This document shows, piece by piece, positions 56,014 to 64,000 of a DNA stretch of 64,000 nt. The stretch is from Chelatococcus sp. YT9 (lineage in GTDB: Bacteria > Pseudomonadota > Alphaproteobacteria > Rhizobiales > Beijerinckiaceae): the NCBI RefSeq assembly GCF_018398315.1, contig NZ_JAHBRW010000001.1, positions 2,736,501-2,800,500 on the forward strand. Direction: 5' to 3'. The notes under the pieces are model-generated. The model saw nothing but the letters and a program-made list of their open reading frames with translations. It did no database searches and had not been told where the DNA came from. Positions within the stretch are counted from its first letter, which is position 1; each line of letters begins with the position of its first letter. The position numbers and the translations under genes were made by a program.

Positions 56014-56658
56014 TTAGGACGCCTTGGAGCGCACCATGCTCATGAAGCGCGCCTGCTCGGCAGGATCCTCCTTGAAGAGGCCCGTGAAGCGGGTCGTCAA
56101 TGTGGAGACGCCCTGCTTCTGGATGCCGCGCATGGACATGCACATATGCTCGGCCTCGATCATCACCGCGACGCCGCGAGGCTTCAAGGTCTCCTCCAGT
56201 GCCTCGCTGATCTGGGCAGTCAACCGCTCCTGCGTCTGCAAACGGCGGGCATAGACCTCTACGACGCGGGCCAGCTTGGACAAGCCGACGACGCCCTGCG
56301 TCGGATAATAGGCGATGTGCGCGGCGCCGATGATCGGCACCATGTGATGCTCGCAATGGGAATAGAACGGAATGTCGCGGAGGAGCACGAGTCCGTCATA
56401 GCCGGCGACCTCCTCGAACACCCTGTCGAGCACGAGGGAGGGGTCATCGCGATAGCCGCGGAAAAGCTCCTCGTAGGTTCGCACGACCCGCTTCGGCGTG
56501 TCCAGCAGACCCTCGCGGTCAGGATCCTCGCCAGCCCATCGCAGGAGGACGCGGACCGCCGCCTCCGCTTCCTCGCGGCTCGGTCGCGTCATGCTGCTGG
56601 GCTTGTCGGCGGTGGCGTCTGCCATGCGCGCGGACAAGGACTTAACCACGGCGTCCAT
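56014..56658 (-). CDS. folE: GTP cyclohydrolase I
   Basis: A 214-residue enzyme making dihydroneopterin triphosphate from GTP, the first step of folate synthesis. The zinc and active-site residues lie in [20 protein letters not shown] (Cys and His) and in [19 protein letters not shown] (Cys). [17 protein letters not shown] is also family-typical. GGGAGG lies 6 bases before the ATG at 56658. It is divergent from the Fe-S scaffold gene. Confidence 0.95.
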   Translation of the reverse strand: MDAVVKSLSARMADATADKPSSMTRPSREEAEAAVRVLLRWAGEDPDREGLLDTPKRVVRTYEELFRGYRDDPSLVLDRVFEEVAGYDGLVLLRDIPFYSHCEHHMVPIIGAAHIAYYPTQGVVGLSKLARVVEVYARRLQTQERLTAQISEALEETLKPRGVAVMIEAEHMCMSMRGIQKQGVSTLTTRFTGLFKEDPAEQARFMSMVRSKAS

Positions 56659-56815
56659 GTGGTGCCTCCCGCTTGATCCTCAAAAGCCCAGACCGGGCAA
56701 AAAGTGCGATGCACGATGCTTGCTCCGCACATCTTCCTGCAAAGCAATCCTGTGCCTATATATACCGGGAACGGTGGGTCGCAATGCGGCACGATCCCAC
56801 TTTGGGCGAAAAGTC

Positions 56816-57289
56816 ATGCTGAACGATATCTATAATAGGCGAATTCTCGAGCTGGCGGCTGACATTCCCCGGCTCGGGCGACTGGCCAAGCCCCAGGCTT
56901 CCGCGACCGCGCATTCGAAGCTGTGTGGCTCCACGGTCACGGTCGATCTCGTGATGGATCACGATACCGTTACAGATTTCGCCCACGACGTGAAGGCCTG
57001 CGCGCTCGGTCAAGCATCGTCCTCGATCATGGCACGCCACGTGATCGGCGCGACGGCAGCGGAACTGCGGGAGGTGCGGGACGAGATGCGCCGGATGCTC
57101 AAGGAGAACGGCTCTCCGCCGGGGGGGCGCTGGTCCGACCTTGAGGTACTGGAACCCGTACGCGACTACAAAGCGCGTCACGCCTCCACGCTCCTGACCT
57201 TCGATGCGGTGGTGGACGCGATCGGCAAGATCGAGGCGGCAAAGGCTGAGGGGCAAGCCGTGCTCGAAACCGGCGTGCCGGCCTCGTAG
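56816..57289 (+). CDS. Iron-sulfur cluster assembly scaffold-like protein (IscU/SufU/NifU-N fold)
   Basis: A 157-residue protein of the NifU N-terminal fold. The first active-site Cys is Cys37 in AHSKLCGSTVTVDL, the second Cys62 in VKACALGQASSSIMARHV. At the position of the third conserved Cys of IscU and SufU it has Ala123 in RHASTLLTFDAVVDAIG, so only two of three cluster ligands are present. The proteins I know from this order look the same. It may scaffold clusters differently or be a regulator. ATG at 56816 starts MLNDIYNRRI. It is next to folE and mipA. Confidence 0.85.
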   Translation: MLNDIYNRRILELAADIPRLGRLAKPQASATAHSKLCGSTVTVDLVMDHDTVTDFAHDVKACALGQASSSIMARHVIGATAAELREVRDEMRRMLKENGSPPGGRWSDLEVLEPVRDYKARHASTLLTFDAVVDAIGKIEAAKAEGQAVLETGVPAS

Positions 57290-57303
57290 TCGTTTCGGGC
57301 CAT

Positions 57304-57326
57304 GCGCGCTTGTTAGACAAGCGCGC
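57304..57326. terminator. Perfect hairpin between two convergent genes
   Basis: GCGCGCTTGT (57304-57313) pairs perfectly with ACAAGCGCGC (57317-57326) around TAG. It lies in the 47 bases between the scaffold stop and the MipA stop. There is no T-run, so it is a bidirectional transcript-end hairpin at best. Confidence 0.6.
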
Positions 57327-57336
57327 TGGAACGGTC

Positions 57337-58161
57337 TCAGCGGACGTAGAAGGAATATGCGGCGCTCAGGCCCACCACGAACTGATCCTTCGACCCGATG
57401 TTACGCACGATGGGGCTCTTGCTCGCATCCTGGACCAGTCGTGTCCAGCTGCCCTGGAGCGTAGCGGACCAGTTATCATTGAACTTGTACGTGCCGGCGG
57501 CAGCCACACCAGCACCAAACATGCCGCCGGAGGGCTTATAGGGCGTGACGCGCCAGTTGTAATAGGCCTCGTCGACGGTGACCCCGAAGTTCGTCCGCAT
57601 GAATTTTCCGTTGCCGAACATCATACGGGGGCCGGCTGAAAGGGTGAGATTGCCGATCGGCATCACGAAATCAGCCGCAAGGTCACCGACCCAGCCATCC
57701 GCGTCGCGGAAGCCATGGCGGACCTCGACGCGTCCACGCAGGTTCTGCGTCGGCCAGACTTCGGCATAGGCGCCGCCCTCGATGGTCCACTTCACCTTCT
57801 CGAGGCCGTAGAGTTCACGGTTGCCGTCGAGGTAGCGGCCGGGGCGATAGCGCGCGACCGGACCAGCATTGAACCACTCGTTCTGGAACAGGGCTATGCC
57901 GATGCCATCATCGGGCGCGCTGAACTGGTAGGGCGTGGTCGCCTTGCGGACGCCAAGGGAAGGAAAAGGCGTGAACGTATAGTCCTTCGCGCCAAGATAG
58001 TCCGGGCTGATGATGCCATTGCCTTTGAGGGTCACGATCCACTGGCTGTCCGGTTGGCGGGTCGCCGTTGCTTCCGTGGGGAAGCTCCAGTCGGCGGCAA
58101 AGGCCGCCCCACCTGTCATGAGCAAGCCGAGACCAAAAGCGGGCAACGCATACCGAGCCAT
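57337..58161 (-). CDS. MipA/OmpV family outer-membrane protein
   Basis: A 274-residue outer-membrane beta-barrel protein. The signal peptide is MARYALPAFGLGLLMTGGAA with a cut near AFAADW. Alternating beta-strands follow, with SPDYLGAKDYTFTPFPSLGV and RVEVRHGFRDADGWVGDLAA, and the last strand ends SAAYSFYVR (aromatic followed by V-R, with F near the C-terminus). The family includes MipA, which binds murein synthesis proteins, and OmpV of Vibrio. GGGAG precedes the ATG. It is divergent from yidD. Confidence 0.9.
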   Translation of the reverse strand: MARYALPAFGLGLLMTGGAAFAADWSFPTEATATRQPDSQWIVTLKGNGIISPDYLGAKDYTFTPFPSLGVRKATTPYQFSAPDDGIGIALFQNEWFNAGPVARYRPGRYLDGNRELYGLEKVKWTIEGGAYAEVWPTQNLRGRVEVRHGFRDADGWVGDLAADFVMPIGNLTLSAGPRMMFGNGKFMRTNFGVTVDEAYYNWRVTPYKPSGGMFGAGVAAAGTYKFNDNWSATLQGSWTRLVQDASKSPIVRNIGSKDQFVVGLSAAYSFYVR

Positions 58162-58336
58162 AAAAATACTCCCTTACACACTGCCGCTTTTATCGTGCAA
58201 AAGCTTCACTATTTGCTTACGCACCAGCAGTTCCGTCGTGGTTAGGCCAACGCGAGCCTGCCCGCCAAGAGTCGGTGTCCATTGGTCACCTTAGTACCTC
58301 CGATGTTCGACATGCCATCAAAAGGCAAGTGGGCAC

Positions 58337-58687
58337 ATGAGAAAACATCCGGGTGTTGTCATTGCGCATCTCCTGATCCGCACCTACCAGCTCACGCTTT
58401 CAAGTTTGATCGGACGCACCTGTCGCCATCTGCCGACATGCTCTTCCTACATGGACGAGGCTATTCATCAGCATGGCTTCTGGGCGGGAGGCTGGATGGG
58501 AACCGCCCGGCTGTGCCGCTGCAATCCCTGGGGTACGTCAGGGCTTGATCTCGTGCCGGAGCGATTGCCCTCCGGCAGTGCCTGGTATAAGCCGTGGCGC
58601 TACGGTCGCTGGCGCGGCGTGAATGCGCCGCCATTGCGCTGCGAGGCGGTCCCTCCGGACGATCGCGACGCCGGGACCGTCCCATGA
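58337..58687 (+). CDS. yidD: Membrane protein insertion efficiency factor YidD
   Basis: A 116-residue YidD protein. It carries LIRTYQLTLSSLIGRTCRHL followed by PTCSSYMDEAIHQHGFWAGG, RLCRCNPWGTSGLDLVPE, the complete family signature with its Cys residues. YidD sits on the inner face of the membrane and helps YidC insert proteins. A Pro/Asp-rich tail of about 25 residues follows. It is 92 bp upstream of thrS; yidD is more often beside rnpA and yidC. Confidence 0.93.
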   Translation: MRKHPGVVIAHLLIRTYQLTLSSLIGRTCRHLPTCSSYMDEAIHQHGFWAGGWMGTARLCRCNPWGTSGLDLVPERLPSGSAWYKPWRYGRWRGVNAPPLRCEAVPPDDRDAGTVP

Positions 58688-58779
58688 GCCGTGCGCCGTC
58701 GATCCGGTGCGCGGCTCCGAAAACCGCAACGCTAAACGCTTACCTGCGCCGTATGCAGGAGTGAGCAGGAGCCTTCCTG

Positions 58780-60759
58780 ATGATCAATCTGACATTTCCC
58801 GATGGTGCCCAGCGTTCCTTCGCAGTTGGAACGACCGGCCTCGATATCGCCAAGGGCATTTCCCCCTCTCTTGCCAAGCGCACCGTAGCCATGGCGCTGG
58901 ACGGCGTGGTGACTGATCTCTCGGAACCGATTGAACGGGATGCGCGGATCGAATTCGTCAATCGCGACGATCCGCGCGCGCTGGAGCTCATCCGCCACGA
59001 CTGTGCCCACGTTCTGGCAGAGGCCGTGCAGGAACTCTTCCCCGGCACGCAAGTGACCATCGGACCGGTCATCGAGAACGGCTTCTACTACGACTTCGCG
59101 CGCAACGAGCCCTTCACGCTCGAGGATCTGCCGAAGATCGAGGCAAAGATGCGCGAGATCATCGCGCGCGATAAGCCCTTCACCAAGGAAGTCTGGAGTC
59201 GCGACAAGGCCAAGCAGGTCTTCAGGGACAAGGGCGAGGCCTACAAGGTCGAACTCGTTGACGCCATACCGGAAGGTCAGAGCCTCAAGATCTATCATCA
59301 GGGCGACTGGTTCGACCTCTGCCGCGGTCCGCATATGACCTCGACGGGCAAGATCGGCAATGCCTTCAAACTGATGAAGGTAGCCGGCGCCTATTGGCGG
59401 GGCGACAGCAACAACCCGATGCTGACGCGCATCTACGGCACTGCTTGGAAAAACCAGGAGGACCTCGATCTCTATCTCCATCAGCTCGAGGAGGCGGAGA
59501 AACGCGATCATCGCCGGCTGGGTCGCGAGATGGATCTCTTCCATTTCCAGGAGGAGGGGCCTGGCGTCGTCTTCTGGCACCCCAAGGGCTGGAGCCTGTT
59601 CCAGAGCCTGATCGCCTACATGCGCCGCCGGCTTGCCGCGGACTATGCGGAGGTCAACGCGCCGCAGGTGCTGGACAAATCCCTGTGGGAGACCTCAGGG
59701 CATTGGGGCTGGTACAAGGAGAACATGTTCAAGGTGCAGTCCGCCGGCGACGAGACGGATGACGAGCGCATCTTTGCCTTAAAGCCGATGAACTGCCCGG
59801 GTCACGTGCAGATTTTCAAACATGGTCTGAAAAGCTATCGCGACCTCCCCATGCGCCTCGCCGAGTTCGGTTCGGTGCATCGCTACGAGCCGTCAGGGGC
59901 GTTGCATGGGTTGATGCGCGTGCGCGGGTTCACCCAGGACGACGCGCATATCTTCTGCACTGAAGAGCAGATGGCGGAGGAATGCCTCAAGATCAACGAT
60001 CTCATCCTCTCGACCTATGCCGATTTCGGCTTCGAGGAGATCGTGGTGAAGCTGTCCACACGCCCTGAGAAGCGTGTTGGCACGGACGAGGTCTGGGATC
60101 ACGCCGAGGCGGTCATGAGCCGCGTGCTGGAAGAGATCGCGGCGCGTTCCGGCAATCGCATCAAGACCGATATCCTGCCGGGTGAGGGCGCTTTCTACGG
60201 GCCTAAGTTTGAATATACCCTGCGCGACGCCATCGGTCGCGAGTGGCAGTGCGGCACGACGCAGGTCGACTTCAATCTGCCCGAGCGTTTCGGCGCGTTC
60301 TATGTGGATGCCGATGGCACCAAGAAGCCGCCGGTGATGATTCACCGCGCTATCTGTGGATCGATGGAGCGCTTTACCGGCATCCTGATCGAGCATTTTG
60401 CGGGCCATTTTCCGCTTTGGCTGGCTCCATCCCAGGTCGTCGTCGCGACGATCACCTCGGATGCCGACGCCTACGCGGCAGATGTGGTGGCGACGTTAAA
60501 GGCGGCGGGCTTGCGTGCGGAACCCGACCTGCGCAACGAGAAGATCACCTATAAGGTGCGTGAGCACTCGCTGGCCAAGGTGCCGGTGTTGCTCGTGGTC
60601 GGGCGGAAGGAAGCGGCAGAGCGGACCGTGTCGGTCCGCAGGCTGGGCTCCCCCAACCAGACGTCGATGACCCTGGACGAGGCGCTGTCGGGCCTGCTCG
60701 CGGAGGCCACGCCGCCGGATCTGCCCCGGCAGAACGCGGCACACGAAGCCGCTCCCTAG
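58780..60759 (+). CDS. thrS: Threonyl-tRNA synthetase
   Basis: A 659-residue class II aminoacyl-tRNA synthetase. The TGS domain is at 1-62 and the editing (SAD) domain at about 65-225 with [11 protein letters not shown]. The catalytic core holds [16 protein letters not shown] (zinc Cys and His), [20 protein letters not shown] and QDDAHIFC, with motif 3 in [20 protein letters not shown]. The anticodon-binding domain covers about 555-650. AGGAG at 58768-58772 precedes the ATG. Confidence 0.97.
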   Translation: MINLTFPDGAQRSFAVGTTGLDIAKGISPSLAKRTVAMALDGVVTDLSEPIERDARIEFVNRDDPRALELIRHDCAHVLAEAVQELFPGTQVTIGPVIENGFYYDFARNEPFTLEDLPKIEAKMREIIARDKPFTKEVWSRDKAKQVFRDKGEAYKVELVDAIPEGQSLKIYHQGDWFDLCRGPHMTSTGKIGNAFKLMKVAGAYWRGDSNNPMLTRIYGTAWKNQEDLDLYLHQLEEAEKRDHRRLGREMDLFHFQEEGPGVVFWHPKGWSLFQSLIAYMRRRLAADYAEVNAPQVLDKSLWETSGHWGWYKENMFKVQSAGDETDDERIFALKPMNCPGHVQIFKHGLKSYRDLPMRLAEFGSVHRYEPSGALHGLMRVRGFTQDDAHIFCTEEQMAEECLKINDLILSTYADFGFEEIVVKLSTRPEKRVGTDEVWDHAEAVMSRVLEEIAARSGNRIKTDILPGEGAFYGPKFEYTLRDAIGREWQCGTTQVDFNLPERFGAFYVDADGTKKPPVMIHRAICGSMERFTGILIEHFAGHFPLWLAPSQVVVATITSDADAYAADVVATLKAAGLRAEPDLRNEKITYKVREHSLAKVPVLLVVGRKEAAERTVSVRRLGSPNQTSMTLDEALSGLLAEATPPDLPRQNAAHEAAP

Positions 60760-60793
60760 CGTCCGCAGCGGACCGCTATCCCTTCAACAAATC

Positions 60794-60820
60794 CCGGCGG
60801 TCGCCCAACCGCCGGTTCTT
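60794..60820 (+). terminator. Terminator of thrS
   Basis: CCGGCGGT (60794-60801) pairs perfectly with ACCGCCGG (60808-60815) around a 6-base loop, followed by TTCTT. It starts 35 bases after the thrS stop. Confidence 0.7.
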
Positions 60821-60844
60821 GTCATCCGACAGCCTGGCGCTCAG

Positions 60845-61072
60845 CTAGCGTCGAAAGCGGGCGCGCTCTGATCCGTCCCATGGCCAGCGGCTGGCCTCGC
60901 GCTCAGCGTCAGCCTGCGATAGCCCGATGTCCTTCAAGGCGTTCTCATCCAGTTGTCGGAGCCGGCGACGCTCCGTGTAGCGCGAGAGACTGAGTTCAAG
61001 CCAAGTCACGAAGCGCAAACCGTGATTGTTGCGGCGCCCGGTGACCAATGAAGGTATGGATACATTTGCCAT
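60845..61072 (-). CDS. DUF1127 domain-containing small protein
   Basis: A 75-residue basic protein. The C-terminal half has RFVTWLELSLSRYTERRRLR followed by QLDENALKDIGLSQADAERE, the DUF1127 motif, then a Trp/Arg-rich end. In alphaproteobacteria DUF1127 proteins are small RNA-binding or stress-linked proteins that affect phosphate and carbon metabolism. ATG at 61072 (MANVSIPSL) begins before the domain. It is divergent from the ArsR regulator gene 125 bp away. Confidence 0.88.
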   Translation of the reverse strand: MANVSIPSLVTGRRNNHGLRFVTWLELSLSRYTERRRLRQLDENALKDIGLSQADAEREASRWPWDGSERARFRR

Positions 61073-61197
61073 GATCTTGATCCTCGTTCTGCGGTGGACC
61101 ATGGCGGAGGCCATCGTCATTGTCGCCGGAGAACGCTTCGATCGCTAGCGAACTATTGTTACGTGCGCGGCTTAATATGGACTGTTAACGTCACGGC

Positions 61198-61947
61198 ATG
61201 AGTGCGCAAACACACCTTGCTCAGATTGGGGCGCTCCTTGGAGACCCCGCCCGCGCTAACATCCTTCTCGCGCTGATGGACGGCAGGGCGCGAACTGCCA
61301 AGGAGCTCGCCTTTCTCGCCCGCGTCAGCGCTCCCACGGCCAGCGCCCATCTTGGTAAACTGGCCGATGGAGGTTTGCTGGCGGTCGTCGCGCAGGGGCG
61401 CCATCGCTACTATCGCATCGCATCTGTTGAAACGGGGCATATGCTCGAGACGATGCTTGGGTTTGCCGGCGGCCGCATGCGCACCGCCCGGCGAGCTGGG
61501 CCGGCCGACTTGCGGCTGCGGACGGCGAGGACTTGCTACGATCACATTGCCGGGCGCCTCGGGGTCGCCATCGCCCAGCACTTACAGAAAGCCGGGCATG
61601 TGGTTCTCGATGATGGCGCAGGCCAGATATCGGCGAGCGGCCATGCTTTTTTTGCCAAGCTGGGCCTTGATGTCAGCCAGGGCGGGAGCCGCGGCCACCG
61701 CGCCCTATGCCGGCCGTGCCTCGACTGGAGCGAAAGACGCTACCACATTGGCGGTACACTTGGACGTGCACTCTGCGAGCACTGCCTGAGCGAGGCATGG
61801 ATCGAGCGCGAGCGTGACACGCGCGCGCTCATCATTACCGAAGCTGGCCGTGAGGCTTTCGACAGCCTGTTCGGATGGGCAAGTATGGATGAGGAGGAGG
61901 GCGCTTGCCGGGAGGAAACCGCCTTCGAGGCAGGCGCATTTCCGTGA
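61198..61947 (+). CDS. ArsR family transcriptional regulator with C-terminal CxxC pair
   Basis: A 249-residue regulator. The winged helix is at about residues 8-72 (LGDPARANILLALMDGRART, then TASAHLGKLADGGLLAVVAQ and RHRYYRIA). The C-terminal region (about 110-235) is the LDWSERRYHIGG type found in a group of longer ArsR-like proteins. It has CRPC (171-174) and CEHC (193-196), two CxxC pairs 18 residues apart that could bind zinc or another metal, or sense oxidation. The target may be the divergent DUF1127 gene. Confidence 0.85.
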   Translation: MSAQTHLAQIGALLGDPARANILLALMDGRARTAKELAFLARVSAPTASAHLGKLADGGLLAVVAQGRHRYYRIASVETGHMLETMLGFAGGRMRTARRAGPADLRLRTARTCYDHIAGRLGVAIAQHLQKAGHVVLDDGAGQISASGHAFFAKLGLDVSQGGSRGHRALCRPCLDWSERRYHIGGTLGRALCEHCLSEAWIERERDTRALIITEAGREAFDSLFGWASMDEEEGACREETAFEAGAFP

Positions 61948-61959
61948 GCCGAAACGCCC

Positions 61960-62985
61960 TCAGCGCGCGACGATCTCGATATCGCGATCGGCGCCGCTGT
62001 CGACCTTGAACTCGCGCGTGTAGACTTGGCCGTCATGCCGCGCGATCAGCACATAGTCGCCCTCAGCCAGCACGAGCGAGGGAAATGCCCCGATTGCCTC
62101 ACGGATCACGTCGCCACCGGGTGTCAGAACGCTGAAGGCGGTGCCCGCAAAGGCCTCACCTCCCGCGGTGTTCACGAGCTTCAACGTGACGGTGGCCGCG
62201 CGATGGTTAATCGTCGCTTCTGTGAGTTTGCCAGCCTCGACGCGTAAGTCGCTGCGCATGATGGCGTTGCTGTCGCCATAGGTGGAGACGATATGGTAGG
62301 CGCCTTCCGGTAGACGGATCAGGTCGCCGGGCTTTGCGTCCGCGACGACGAGGCGGCCCTCGGCATCGTTGCCGACGGGCAGATAAACCGAAAACGTCAG
62401 CTTCGAGACGGGAATCGCAATGTCCCCAATCGTGCCGGAGACCTTCAAGGCTCCCGCATTGATGGTCAAGATCTCGTCGAGCGGCGCGTTCCGCAGCGTG
62501 ACGCGGCGCATGGCGCTGGCGAAGCCGTAGGACGCGTGCAGCATATAAGTGCCAGGCGGCAGCTCGAAATGGCTCGTGGCGTCGTCCGCGCGAGCGACAA
62601 GTTCGGGGGCTGCGCCATTGGTGCCAAGCCGGTATATCCGCCAGATCAGACCGGAGCGGATCGGGGCATCGCCCGTCACCAATCTGGCGCTCGCCGTAAC
62701 CATGCTATTGGCCACAGGCTGATCGAGCGGCGACATCGCGGCCGGCGGAACCTGGGGAGAGGTGACGGATGGGGGAGACAGCACAGGCGCCAGCGGCGCC
62801 TGCCCCTGTGGTGCGAGCCCCTGCGCCGCGGCCGGCGTGACCAGTGCTAGGGCAACCGGCAGCAGACCTGCTCCGACCGCCCGGGCCGCCGCGCCATAGC
62901 GCGATAGGATGGCAGTCGGACGCGTGCCGCTGTTCCCCAAGCCTTCTGAGGGAGCGCCAGTCATAAATGCGTGCGGATTCATCAT
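61960..62985 (-). CDS. Exported hypothetical protein with carboxypeptidase-regulatory-like repeats
   Basis: A 341-residue protein with a late signal or anchor (VGAGLLPVALALVTPAAAQG, about 37-56) after a 36-residue cytoplasmic head, then a Pro/Gln/Ala-rich linker. The mature part has repeats of an Ig-like or carboxypeptidase-regulatory type, each with FELPPGTYMLHASYGFASA, IRLPEGAYHIVSTYGDSNAI and LVLAEGDYVLIARHDGQVYT. I know the layout from Hyphomicrobiales genomes, where it has no known function; periplasmic or envelope binding is likely. The next gene to its right reads in the same direction. Confidence 0.75.
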   Translation of the reverse strand: MMNPHAFMTGAPSEGLGNSGTRPTAILSRYGAAARAVGAGLLPVALALVTPAAAQGLAPQGQAPLAPVLSPPSVTSPQVPPAAMSPLDQPVANSMVTASARLVTGDAPIRSGLIWRIYRLGTNGAAPELVARADDATSHFELPPGTYMLHASYGFASAMRRVTLRNAPLDEILTINAGALKVSGTIGDIAIPVSKLTFSVYLPVGNDAEGRLVVADAKPGDLIRLPEGAYHIVSTYGDSNAIMRSDLRVEAGKLTEATINHRAATVTLKLVNTAGGEAFAGTAFSVLTPGGDVIREAIGAFPSLVLAEGDYVLIARHDGQVYTREFKVDSGADRDIEIVAR

Positions 62986-63072
62986 TCCCTGTATCTGCCA
63001 AGGCGAGGCGCCCGCTGCAAGCCGGCATATTCACACCCGCGCGTTGGCAAGTGTGGCAACTGCCCGCTCAAT

Positions 63073-64000
63073 TCACCGGGGTGCGCGGTCCTTGTCGTCC
63101 AATAGGTCAGCTGCTGCTGTGGCGAGATTATGGAGCGACAAGGGCTCGTATCGGAACTCGACCATATGACGGCCGGCAGGGACCTCCACGGCGCGGAACA
63201 GCAGATTGGCGCGCCGGATGGGCTTTTCCTCCCCATCGACCGTCACCTGCCAGCCTGGATAATAGATGTCATGCAGCACCAGCATCGCCGGCTTGTCAGT
63301 GACTACACGGATGCGCACGCTGTTGCGGCGGTAGCGCGTGATGATGGCCTTTCCGCTCGGCGGCTCCTGCATTTCCGGCAAATCGCCGAGGCCGTAACGA
63401 TTATCGAGATCCTTGACGTCGGCCACGTCGATCAGAGCTTCGTCGCTGTGCTCGAGATCCGGCAGGCCCTGTTCCTTGAGCACCCGTTCACTGTCCACCG
63501 GCACGAGGCGCGTCGCCAGGTAGGCACGCGGCGTACGCGGAGGCATCTTGTAGATCCACATCGTCCCCGCGCCGTAGATCAGCCGGGCTTGCGGCAAATG
63601 CGGGAACTGCGATGGCATTTTCTCGACCGGACGATCGAGCACGATGTATTCGAGGCCGAGAAGCGAGGCGAGGCGTGAGCGGTAGTTGCGGAACGTGATC
63701 GGAAATTGGCGCAGGCTGGCGTCGGCGGCATTCTCTCCAGGGCCGACCGCGCGCTCGTAGTCGGCGATGCGCAGCGGGTTGTAACCGAGCGTGTCTTCAA
63801 GCCCCAGCACCATCGAGGCGTTCTGCCACGCACCTTGGAGCCCGAGAATCTCGACTCGCGGCCGGGCGCCCTCCGCATGGCGTGCCGCGAGCTCACGGGT
63901 CAGCACCTGAAGGCCCCGGAGCTGATCGGAAGGAAGTTGCTCGAACACCGCGTAGCGCTCACGCGGCTCGGCGTTGAGCGCCGAGGCGGCGTTGCGTAGG
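63073..64000 (-). CDS. YfhO-like membrane protein, C-terminal part
   Basis: The last 309 or so codons of a protein that continues beyond the right edge. The visible part is periplasmic and ends in a YfhO-type beta-rich domain: VRIRVVTDKPAMLVLHDIYY, PGWQVTVDGEEKPIRRANLL and FRAVEVPAGRHMVEFRYEP. That pattern marks large multi-pass membrane proteins (often 700-900 residues) that help glycosylate or modify teichoic or other surface polymers. Membrane segments would lie in the missing N-terminal half. The frame is open to the window edge. Confidence 0.75.
   Translation of the reverse strand, partial: LRNAASALNAEPRERYAVFEQLPSDQLRGLQVLTRELAARHAEGARPRVEILGLQGAWQNASMVLGLEDTLGYNPLRIADYERAVGPGENAADASLRQFPITFRNYRSRLASLLGLEYIVLDRPVEKMPSQFPHLPQARLIYGAGTMWIYKMPPRTPRAYLATRLVPVDSERVLKEQGLPDLEHSDEALIDVADVKDLDNRYGLGDLPEMQEPPSGKAIITRYRRNSVRIRVVTDKPAMLVLHDIYYPGWQVTVDGEEKPIRRANLLFRAVEVPAGRHMVEFRYEPLSLHNLATAAADLLDDKDRAPR

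Noticed and set aside
55532..56356. Extended HisI frame of 274 codons reaching into folE
   Set aside because: The first 130 codons are the out-of-frame image of folE; HisI homology begins near the GTG at 55960.

Overview
The window is GC-rich, gene-dense chromosomal DNA from an alphaproteobacterium, most likely of the order Hyphomicrobiales (Rhizobiales). The evidence is the set of lineage-typical genes: a MucR/Ros-family regulator, Usg, DUF3126, DUF1127, DUF6867, two BTLCP transglutaminase-like proteins, ExoD, a short CinA-like protein, CobC/CbiB in the aerobic cobalamin style, and a coxG/coxSLMDE-type molybdenum hydroxylase cluster. The genus cannot be fixed from the sequence alone. No prophage, complete insertion sequence, CRISPR array or plasmid function was found. 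One tRNA gene, Leu(TAA), is present.

Layout. 1-5044 (minus): a branched-chain amino acid/amide ABC uptake operon livH-livM-livG-livF-DUF6867-livK, with livK cut by the window edge. 5045-6060: a gene-free kilobase. 6061-7553: a GntR/FCD regulator and coxG. 7645-10343: a divergent pair of surface-polysaccharide genes (O-antigen ligase-like, GT61). 10566-19362: coxS-coxL-coxM, coxD (MoxR ATPase), coxE (VWA), a split XdhC/CoxI pair, a MoCF-domain molybdopterin-binding protein and a MocA-like nucleotidyltransferase. Together these form a molybdenum hydroxylase and its cofactor-loading machinery. The large subunit carries the form II AYRGAGR loop, not the CO-dehydrogenase cysteine loop, so the substrate is not established. 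19500-21481: an FtsX-type permease with a strikingly degenerate ABC ATPase. 21632-25460: a TetR regulator with a perfect palindromic operator, a lipoprotein HlyD adaptor, and an ABC-2 ATPase and permease. 25568-27778: a secreted phytase-like esterase.

28081-37002 is mixed housekeeping: Usg, ExoD, a membrane GGDEF-EAL protein, RadC, methionine aminopeptidase, an FkbM methyltransferase, a small secreted protein, SfsA, a CinA-like protein and xanthine phosphoribosyltransferase. 37008-39030 holds cbiB and cobC, divergent with a 19-bp gap. tRNA-Leu follows, then a small glycosyltransferase cassette, a PcaD-like hydrolase and MucR. 42275-43682 is an AT-richer stretch without a convincing gene. 43683-54367: a YpfJ-like metallopeptidase, an FAD monooxygenase, a CHCC zinc-finger protein, an alpha/beta hydrolase, serine acetyltransferase, DUF3126, a membrane protein, a gamma-carbonic anhydrase, tandem BTLCP proteins, a double PilZ protein, a rhomboid protease and a CBS protein. 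54378-64000: patatin, HisI, FolE, an Fe-S scaffold, MipA/OmpV, YidD, ThrS, DUF1127, an ArsR regulator, a periplasmic hypothetical protein and the C-terminus of a YfhO-like membrane protein.

Most of the window is ordinary core chromosome. The items most worth a second look are the ABC ATPase with five degenerate motifs (19500-20207), the form II molybdenum hydroxylase cluster, the MucR protein lacking two of the four zinc ligands, the Fe-S scaffold lacking its third cysteine, the AT-richer gap at 42.3-43.7 kb, and several perfect inverted repeats that are not ordinary terminators.
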